From Adiantum capillus-veneris (taxonomy: Eukaryota; Streptophyta; Polypodiopsida; Polypodiales; Pteridaceae), in the NCBI GenBank assembly GCA_014529385.2, contig CM043944.1, positions 51,061,768-51,125,767 on the forward strand: DNA of 64,000 bases. Reading direction: 5' to 3'. Positions 56,494-64,000 of this stretch are shown here, one piece after another. The notes under the pieces were generated by a model. That model did not search any database. It worked only from the letters and a program-made list of their open reading frames with translations, and was not told the origin of the DNA. The stretch's first letter is position 1. Each line of letters starts with the position of its first letter. The position numbers and the translations under genes were made by a program.

Positions 56494-59400
56494 ATGAACC
56501 TACGCTCTGGACGAGTGTTAGAGCACGAGCATATTGGTAGTGCCTCCATTTACGCGGGCACCCATTATTCCTCCACCCTAGGTTCTGGACCTTCGGCCGG
56601 GACTCAAGGTAGCGCGACCCAAGATCCTCATATCGCGTCTAGTGATTCTTCCTCTGACTACGAAGTCATGGAGGGGTATCCTACACCAAACCATGATAGT
56701 TCAAGTCAAAACATGCATGCCATGGGCCCACGGCCCGGGTCCAGCGTGTTTAGCCGCTTAAAAGAGACCCTTAGTAGAGCTACTCGCTCCGAACATGCGG
56801 TTAATGAAATAAATGAAGGGAGTGGGGAAGTAAATTCATCATTCATGCCTAAAATGGACCCTATGCTTCTTGAGAGTGTGCATGTGAATGTTCCATCCAC
56901 TGCACCTCTTGATCCTTTAGGACTATCTCCCTCTGAGGTTTTACTACCCGATGGTAGGAGTCTTGCCGAAGTACAAGAGATCGAACGCTATATGCAAGCA
57001 ACAAGGGAGAGGGAAATTGAGAACCTACGAAGGCTAGAACAAAGTCGATCCCTGAAAGCAAAGGCTCCTGTGACAACAATCATGCCAGCCGAGCAACCGA
57101 GTGCTCCCAAGGTAGCAGTCACGGAGGGGCAAGCTATGGGGAGCAATAATGCTTCCACTTCAAGGGAAACCTCCAGCACGCCAGGCCTAGATGGGATATT
57201 CCTAAACGAAAATTGGGAGTATGACCTACAAGCAGAAGCTTTAACTGATCGGTACACAGGACACACCTATCATGCGGGTTGGTTAGATGTTCTACAATCC
57301 ACATCGGGTGCTACTAGCATAGATGAGCAACAACAGAAAGTCTGTGATGTCCTCCACAGGATTGTCGAGTTAGAAAGACAGAACACAGGGATCAACATGC
57401 TTTCAACAGGCCTAATGAGATTCTTGGATACGGGAAAGGCCAACCAACCAACCCTGTCACAAATGGAGACTCCCTCAGTGAGCCCCATTGATCCTCCATA
57501 TGTTGTTTCGCCAGGAGCCTCAATACAATCTGAGCCCACAAGTGGCAGATTTACCTTCCCAGATCTAGCTCATCTTTCTCTTAATGACACTACGGCTACC
57601 ATGCATATCCCAATGGTGAGCATGACAAGAAGTACACCATGGAGTTCATTTGTTAACACTGCGCCGATGCCTAGTAGCAGAGTGCCCCCAACTATACCTA
57701 CATGTATGTATCAATCATGTGCACCTGTCGTACCTCAGCCTCATGTAGCTCCTACACCTCCGATTATTCCAAGAGCTTACAATCCACAATGGAATTATCC
57801 AAGCTCTTATACAAGTGGAGCCATGCCATTTAATAATAACATGCCATATCAGGCACCCCCTATACCTAGGGCCACGCCTGTAAACTTTGGACCACCGTCT
57901 GGTACACCACCATACGAAATTTGGGACCCAAGAGCCGCGCGTATGCCAAGGCCAAGGACAACTCCCATCTCACATGTGGTTCCAGGAGCACATAAACCCA
58001 TTATACCTGCTCAAATAGAAGATTTGGTAGCATTTTCTCAAACTATCGGTCGCTCTATTGTGGAAAACATGCGTAGTGCACCTGATAGAGAGCCTAGGAG
58101 CAAGGCAGTTCAAGTAGCTAAGCTCACACAGAAATTCAGTGGAGACGGAGATGCTAGAAAGCATATGGAAGTCTTTGAACATGTGTGGGATTCCTTGGAA
58201 GAGCACAATGAGCTACATAAGTGTAAGGCTTTGAGTTTGACCCTAAGCGGAAAGGCTGGAGATTGGTATAGAACCTTAAGAGTAGAAGAGAAAACGATCT
58301 ACTCTACTCTTAGGAGACTGTTCTTAAAAGAATACATACGAGAGGGAGTACTTTGGGGTGTAGCCTCTCAGCTCCAAAAAGCCCAACGAGAAGAAGGTGA
58401 ATCCGTGAGAGACTTCATTAGTCGCCTAAAGAATTTGAATTCTCGATGCAATCCAAACGAGAGATTCAACAACAACCAATTGCTCGATAGATTCATTAGG
58501 GGACTACGACATGAAAGTATCTATAATGGCCTAGTCATTAGAGGTATCACTACTTGGGAAGCAGTCACCATGAATGCAATCCAATTGGAGGATAATTTAA
58601 TGATTGCAGGAGAAAGAGTGTCTACCGAGCCGAAGTCAAGTAGCTCACAAGCATCAGGGCATGAGCCAATGAAGATAAAGCCAATCGTGAAAGAGCAAAC
58701 GATATCTGAGATGACTTTGGCAGATCTCACCAAGGCCATCCAAGAAAGCCTTAGGGGTAATCGTGCTCCACAAAACACTCATATGTATCCAGGAAGGGAG
58801 CAACAATGGTGCTCAATTTGCTTGGGCCCACATACTACGAGTGAATGCCCTACTTTCAGAGTAAAGTTTAACGGGACTTGTAACGAATGTGGTAGGTATG
58901 GCCATCAAGCGAAGGATTGCCTAATGCTTAAACGCATCATGGAAAATAGACCGCCTATAGCTTGGGAAGATTCACCTCGAGTTCCTGCATTGATGCCTAC
59001 CCCACCCATGGAGCAACAGTTGCCATTACAGCACATGGTCCCTAGAACCCAAAATGTGGTCCAAACCACACCGTTTCCACCTCCAGTGCTAGGACACAAG
59101 GTAAGGCAAACTTTCATTGTTATGGATTTTTCCAAGCATCCTATGTCATTTGAGATGATCTTAGGGCGTCCATTCATGAGGGAAGCAAAAATGGTGCATG
59201 AATGGTCCAAAAACCACGTCTACTTACAGTTCCAAGACTCTGTCATTCGAGTTGATCTTTTAAGTGGTCGAACGCATCCTCTAGGAAATAAATTCATCAT
59301 TGATAATCGATCAGACACAACAATTCACTCAGCTCCATTACAGTATTGTTACACGTGTAACGAAGACACAGATATTGGGGAGAACTCTCCTTATATGGAT

Positions 59401-60468
59401 ATCCTACTCGGAATGGCTGAGTCAGACAATGTCGATTGGGTACACCTAGCGACAACTATAGATACATGGGGAGCTAGAGAAACAACCTGGGTAACACCAG
59501 ATGGGGAAGAGATACCACACATTGCACCAGTAAACATGTTAGGTGTAGCGCATGTAACATCTGATGATAAGAAAGAGGCACACCGACCTGAGAGTGAAAC
59601 CGATGATTCCTCAAAGGCTTCAGGCCAATACACATCAGAAATGGAATCTCAGGGAGAAATGGATTCAGAACCTGAGGAAACATCGAGTGAGCCAAGTATA
59701 GAAACTGAACACTCAAGGTCTAGTACGACCATCTATGGTAATTTATATGAGAGTGAAGAAGATACAAGCGAAGACCTATCAAGTGAGTCGAGTTCAAACA
59801 TTTACCAAAATCAAAACCTTAACAAGAAACAAAGGTCATATAAGAGACGACGATATCAAGAAAATGTGAGAGCTAGGATAAACAAGGAAAGATCTATTGC
59901 AGAATGGCTTAGCTATCTAGGGGCATGTGATGCTCATCGAAAGCTAGTAGACAATTGGGGTGAACATCTCCAGAGTGTCATGTGGTGCAGCCCGCGACCC
60001 ATTGACCTCGCTCAATTGGAGGTTACAGAGCCGAAATTGAGTCGAACTATAAGAAGACGTCAAAACCGAGAGTTAGCACAACAACAAAAGGAGGCAGAAC
60101 TAAAAGAAAGGTCTCCGTCAGGACAAGAGCCTGGTGACTTACATATGGCTCCTGAACATTTTAAATCTTATACCACGGGGGAGCGAAAGGTTGTGTATGC
60201 CAAAGCCCAACGAATACCTACCAATGGAAGCAGTGGAGTCTATGATGGTCCAGCGGTAGTTAAAGAGATAGAATTAGCAGAACCAGGTGAGGAGTCTAAA
60301 CCAGTCTTTATTGCTCAAGACCTTACCGAAACTAAAGAGTATGTACTTAAGGAGCTCCTCAAGGAATACAAGGATATCTTTGCTTGGACATATCATGGCA
60401 TGAAGGGCGTTCCACCTTCTGTGGTGCAACATACAATTCCCATGATCAACACTGTTAAACCCGTCTAG
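56494..60468 (+). pseudogene. Element W gag, partial protease, start of pol
   Basis: The first ATG in the frame is at 56494 (MNLRSGRVLEHEHIG; the frame is open from 56443). The first 500 residues are Ser/Pro-rich with a short Arg/Glu helix (AEVQEIERYMQATRERE). The gag core is at about 58080-58640 (FSGDGDARKHMEVFEHVWD, LSGKAGDWY, FISRLKNLNSRCN). Zinc knuckles are CSICLGPHTTSEC and CNECGRYGHQAKDC (about 58812 and 58879). The protease region keeps only the C-terminal half, FIVMDFSKHP and EMILGRPFM (about 59110-59180), with no Asp-Ser/Thr-Gly before it. A long acidic/Ser-rich and basic linker (about 59540-60280) leads to LAEPGEESKPVFIAQDL and YKDIFAWTYHGMKGV. A TAG at 60466 probably replaces CAG. 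Confidence 0.9.
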
Positions 60469-60483
60469 CAACGACCCTATCCA

Positions 60484-62769
60484 ATGAATCCTAAGTACGC
60501 CAAAATTGTACAAGAGGAGATTGAAAAACTTATCCAATGTGGATTCATATACCCTATTGAGCACTCAGAATGGGTTTCTCCAATAGTCATTGTGCCAAAA
60601 AAGAATGGGAAACTAAGAGTGTGCGTGGACCTCAAGAAAGTTAATGCAGCCACTAGGAGAGATCATTATCCCTTGCCATATTCAGAACATGTGCTTGAAA
60701 GAGTTGCGGGAAAGGAAGCTTATAGATTTTTAGATGGGTACTCTGGTTACAATCAAATCACAATTGCATTAGAGGACCAAGCTAAAACTGCTTTTATCAC
60801 AGAGTTTGGAGTGTTTGCATTTTGTGTTATGGATTTTGGCTTAACGAATGCCCCTGCTACATTCCAACAATTAATAAATACTGCGTTTAAAGAATTTCTA
60901 AGGGAGTTTTGTGAAGCTTTCCTAGACGACCTTTGTGTTTATTCTTCTTGGGAGAAGCATTTGTTATATCTACGAAAAATATTTGAAAGGTGCATATTTT
61001 ATTGCATCTCATTGAACCCTTTCAAATGTCAATTTTGGGTTAAGCATGGAGTCATTCTAGGGCATATAGTGTCCAAGAACGGGATATCCACAGATGAGAG
61101 TAAGATTAAAGCCATTGCCGATTTGCCACCACCTACTAACTATAAAGGAGTTCAAAGATTTATGGGCCATGTTGATTATTATCGAAGGTTTATTTTAAAC
61201 TTTGTCGAGATAGCGCGTCCATTGTACAAGCTTCTTATCGAGTTTCACTGGACGGCAGAATGTCATCAATCTTATGAGTTATTAAAGAAGGCCCTAACAA
61301 GTGCTCCAATCCTGCGAACACCCGATTGGAATGTACCTTTTCATGTGCATATTGATGCATCAAATTTTGCTATTGGGTGTGTTCTAACTCAACCAGGAGA
61401 ACATAAATTGGACTACCCTATTAGCTTTGCAAGTCGCCAATTAAACGATGCCGAGATGAACTACACTACTACAGAGTGCGAAGTTCTAGCTATGAATTAC
61501 GCACTAAAGAAATTTCGCTATTACCTTCTTGCTACCAAGTTTGTGTTTTATGTTGATCATCAAGCATTGCTATATTTGGTAAACAAGCCGTGTTCCACAG
61601 GTCGAATTACACGATGGTTGTTAATTCTTCTTGAGTTTGACTTCACCGTTGTTGTGAGGCTTGGGAGGAAACATGTCATGGCGGATCATTTATCTCGTAT
61701 CCCTAATGGCAAAGCTCCTACGGGGGTTGATGATGAATTTCCTGATACTCCTTTGTTCATTGTTGAGACAATGCCTGAATGGAGCGAAAAGATTGTTATC
61801 TTCTTAGTTAATGGTTTTCCACCCAAAGAACTGCGAAAAGATATAGCTCGAAAATTAATCAAGGAATGCGAGCCCTATTGCTTACTGGCTGGAACTCTCT
61901 ATAAGAGAGGAAAAGATGATGTTCTTAGACGCTGTGCCCGCGAGGATGAGTATTTATATATTCTACAAGAGGCACACATGGGCGTAGCTAGTGGTCACTT
62001 TTCAGGAAAGTTGACTGCCCGAAAGATCTTACAGTTAGGCTATTGGTGACCCACTCTGTTTAAGGATGCATCACTTTTTGCAAAGGGATGTGATGAATGC
62101 CAACGCTTCAACAAGCCACAAAGAAGGGATAGGATGCCTCTACATCCCATCAAGGTAACCCAACCATTTGAAAAGTGGGGCTTAGACTTTGTAGGACCGA
62201 TTAGTCCGGCTGCACGTAACACGCAATCACGATATATCATTGTCGCTATCGACTATGTAACCAAATGGGCTGAAGCAAAAGCAACACGAAAGGCGGATGC
62301 AAAAACAACAGCTAAGTTCCTCTTTGAGAACATTATCACACGTTTTGGATGCCCCTTTGAACTTATGAGTGACAATGGAACTCATTTTATAAATGAAGTA
62401 ATAAAAGAACTCACATCAAACTTCATGATATCTCACCACAAGTCTACACCCTATTATCCCCAAGCAAATGGCCAAGCTGAGAGTACCAACAAAACTCTCA
62501 TCTCCATTTTGACAAAGACAGTCGAGGCTCATCGCACTGATTGGGACCTAAAGCTTACATCAACTTTATGGGCTTATCGTACTGCGTATAAAGTTGCTAT
62601 TAATTGCACACCGTTTAAGATGGTGTATGGTCAAGAAGCAGTTATGCCATGGGAGTTTGTCATTCCTAGTCTTCGAGTAGCTTCTCAAGAAGGTTGGGAT
62701 GGTAACCCCTTAGTGGAGCGATTATATATCCTGGAAAGGCTAGATGAAGAAAGGCAATTAGCTGTGTGA
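60484..62769 (+). pseudogene. Element W reverse transcriptase, RNase H, integrase
   Basis: RT: YPIEHSEWVSPIVIVPKKNG, VDLKKVNAATRRDHYPLP, FLDGYSGYNQITIALEDQ, FGLTNAPATFQQL, catalytic AFLDDLCVYS (about 60920) with FLDD in place of YxDD. RNase H: HIDASNFAIGCVLTQPG, TTECEVLAMNYALKKFRYYL, DHQALLYLVNK, ADHLSRIPNG. Integrase: zinc-binding HxxxxxGHFS... and CDECQRF; core WGLDFVGPISP (D), MSDNGTHF (D), GQAESTNK (E). Stops: TGA at 62047 in place of the second Trp of YWWPTL, and TGA at 62767, probably from CGA. Apart from these two stops all catalytic residues are present. Confidence 0.93.
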
Positions 62770-63222
62770 AATGCTCTAGTGGAGAAGGATAGGAGAAAGA
62801 AGTGGTTTGATAGCCATTTAAAGGATAAAGACATCAAGGTTGGTGATAAAGTTCTTATGTACGGGGTACGTAATGAAAAGAAGAAATTGAAATACGCTGG
62901 TAAGGGACCATATCGAGTGTGTGAAATTACCCCGCAAGGTACCATTCGTGTGGAGACTCTAGATGAAGTTGAAACCATTGGATTCCTTAATGGGAGTAAA
63001 TTCAAAAGATATTATGATCCTCTAAGCCAGGAAGAGTTGCAAGCCATCCATCAAAAGAAGGCTGCCAAGGAACAAGCAGAGCTTAAAAAAATCCAAGCAA
63101 GAGTTGAGGCTCGAGAACGACAACAACGTCTTAGACGCCAACGAGAGGCTAATCTGGGAATCACGGAAGCATTTTTCGAGGACACAGATGATGACTCATT
63201 AGAATCTGAGCCACCCCTATGA
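62770..63222 (+). pseudogene. Element W integrase C-terminus and basic coiled linker
   Basis: Continues the frame after the 62767 stop. GDKVLMYGVRNEKKKLKYAG, then KGPYRVCEITPQGTIRVETL is the SH3-like GPF/Y-type C-terminal module of gypsy integrase. A highly charged segment follows (QKKAAKEQAELKKIQARVEA, RERQQRLRRQREAN), likely a long helix, then acidic DTDDDSLESEPPL before a TGA at 63220 that fits CGA. No chromodomain. Confidence 0.85.
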
Positions 63223-64000
63223 TACCCAATTGAGCTAAATAGCCCCTATGGGAAAGTACTATACAATGCCTTATTAGATACGGGAGCTAAACACAATTTG
63301 TTATCCTATGGAGTTTGGTGTCAATTAGGGAAACCGACCCTATCCCCGACTACTATGCAAGTCAAGGGCATTAATAAAAAGAAAACTGCTATTCTTGGAG
63401 TCCTTCAGACCCCTGTTGTCTATGACAATGGAAGCATAGTGCAGAGGTTTCTAGTCATGCCCGCAGGAGCTATGGAAGGCAATGTAAACCTGGGACGCAC
63501 GTGGATGTTGGCAACCAAATGCACTATTGATTGGGATACTGGTAGTGTCACGATGCGACCACCGACTCTTACCCCTATCATTCAAGCAAAGTCACCTACG
63601 TTGCAAACTCTAGCAAAGTTGAAGGATAGCCAACATTCACAAGCCAAGGTGGTTAACTCGTCTTTGCCGGCTACCCATGAATCTAGCACTTCAACACTTG
63701 TAGTTGCAGCAAGCAGTAATATTGCAAGTACTCAACCTGCACGACCTAAGAGTACATATCAATGGGTCCCCAAGGCCTTACTTCCAACTACCTCAACCCT
63801 CCCATCCATTCCAAGAAAAAATTTCTCGGGAAAACCAAGAGCGCGCCCTAGGAGAGTCAAGACCAAATCACGATGGATTCCAAAACAACTATTAGAAGCC
63901 CAAGGCTACTATGATGGAAATGAGCAAATTTGGGTACCTAAACGTAAAATGTGTCCTTCCCTATCAACAAAAAACCCATATGAGTCAAACAGTGTAACGC
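63223..64000 (+). CDS. Element W retropepsin-like domain downstream of integrase (partial)
   Basis: Open to the window end (259 codons) in the gag-pol frame. Residues about 15-110 form a complete retropepsin-like domain: NALLDTGAKHNLLSYGVW with the catalytic DTGA, a flap-like middle with VKGINKKKTAILGVLQTP, and LGRTWMLATKCTIDW, the counterpart of the ILGxDWL segment. Then comes a Ser/Thr-rich stretch and a basic tail with three WxPK motifs (YQWVPKALL, SRWIPKQLL, QIWVPKRKM). Plant gypsy proteases normally lie between gag and RT, where this element lacks the catalytic half. I infer this domain takes over, or once duplicated, the protease role. Also possible: an acquired DDI1-like or host retropepsin domain. 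Confidence 0.82.

Larger units (their letters stand above)
54824..64000 (+). mobile_element. Ty3/gypsy retrotransposon W (5' LTR to window end)
   Basis: 5' LTR 54824-55423, PBS 55428, leader to about 56490, then one frame (codons starting at positions equal to 56443 modulo 3) that stays open to 64000 apart from four stops at 60466, 62047, 62767 and 63220. Order: long N-terminal region, gag, zinc knuckles, partial PR, RT, RNase H, integrase, basic linker, retropepsin-like domain, WxPK-rich tail. The 3' LTR is outside the window. PBS type and lack of a chromodomain place it near Tat/Athila. It is the least decayed element here. Confidence 0.92.

Overview
The window is plant nuclear DNA. Evidence: plant Ty1/copia and Ty3/gypsy LTR retrotransposons, a RALF peptide pseudogene, plant-type ribosomal protein pseudogenes, GT-AG introns and long GA, CT and CA microsatellites. 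The density and depth of nested elements suggest a vascular plant with a large, repeat-rich genome; I cannot name the taxon. I see no clearly intact host gene.

Layout. 1-3590: no recognisable gene. About 3590-37680 is one nested complex. An old copia element (X, minus strand) survives as three pieces: 3590-4377, 9855-10730 and 37270-37680. A younger copia (A, minus, 4378-9854, TSD CACCA) sits in its pol. A second LTR element (Y, minus, 10731-37269) split its protease-integrase junction. Y was itself invaded by copia B (plus, 12533-18020, TSD AACTC), by gypsy Z (plus, 20172-29100, TSD ATCTC; Z carries a MITE at 23651-23938), and by a 3.6-kb insertion in its 5' LTR. Removing each element restores the interrupted reading frame or target site.

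Y is the most unusual object. Its interior shows no recognisable reverse transcriptase or integrase. Directly after its primer-binding site lies an ORF ending in a histone H3 fold (31982-33219). Two unrecognised genes run antisense to it: a spliced ORF of about 302 codons at 19295-20171 + 29106-29309 (split by Z), and a frameshifted gene with its own TATA box and poly(A) signal at 29543-31177.

37.7-51.3 kb holds microsatellites, MITEs, decayed gypsy, LINE and copia pieces, and a tight cluster of broken host genes: RPL12 (with an internal inversion), RPS19, RALF, a SUVH-type SRA fragment and RPS26. V (47.07-50.94 kb) is a decayed gypsy bracketed by LTRs. 51.3-54.8 kb is unassigned, with a minus-strand acidic ORF cut off by the next element.

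54824-64000 is the best-preserved element, gypsy W (plus). It has a 600-bp 5' LTR, a PBS and one frame of more than 2,500 codons broken by only four stops. The usual protease before RT lacks its catalytic half, and a complete retropepsin-like domain (DTGA) lies after integrase. The element runs off the window.
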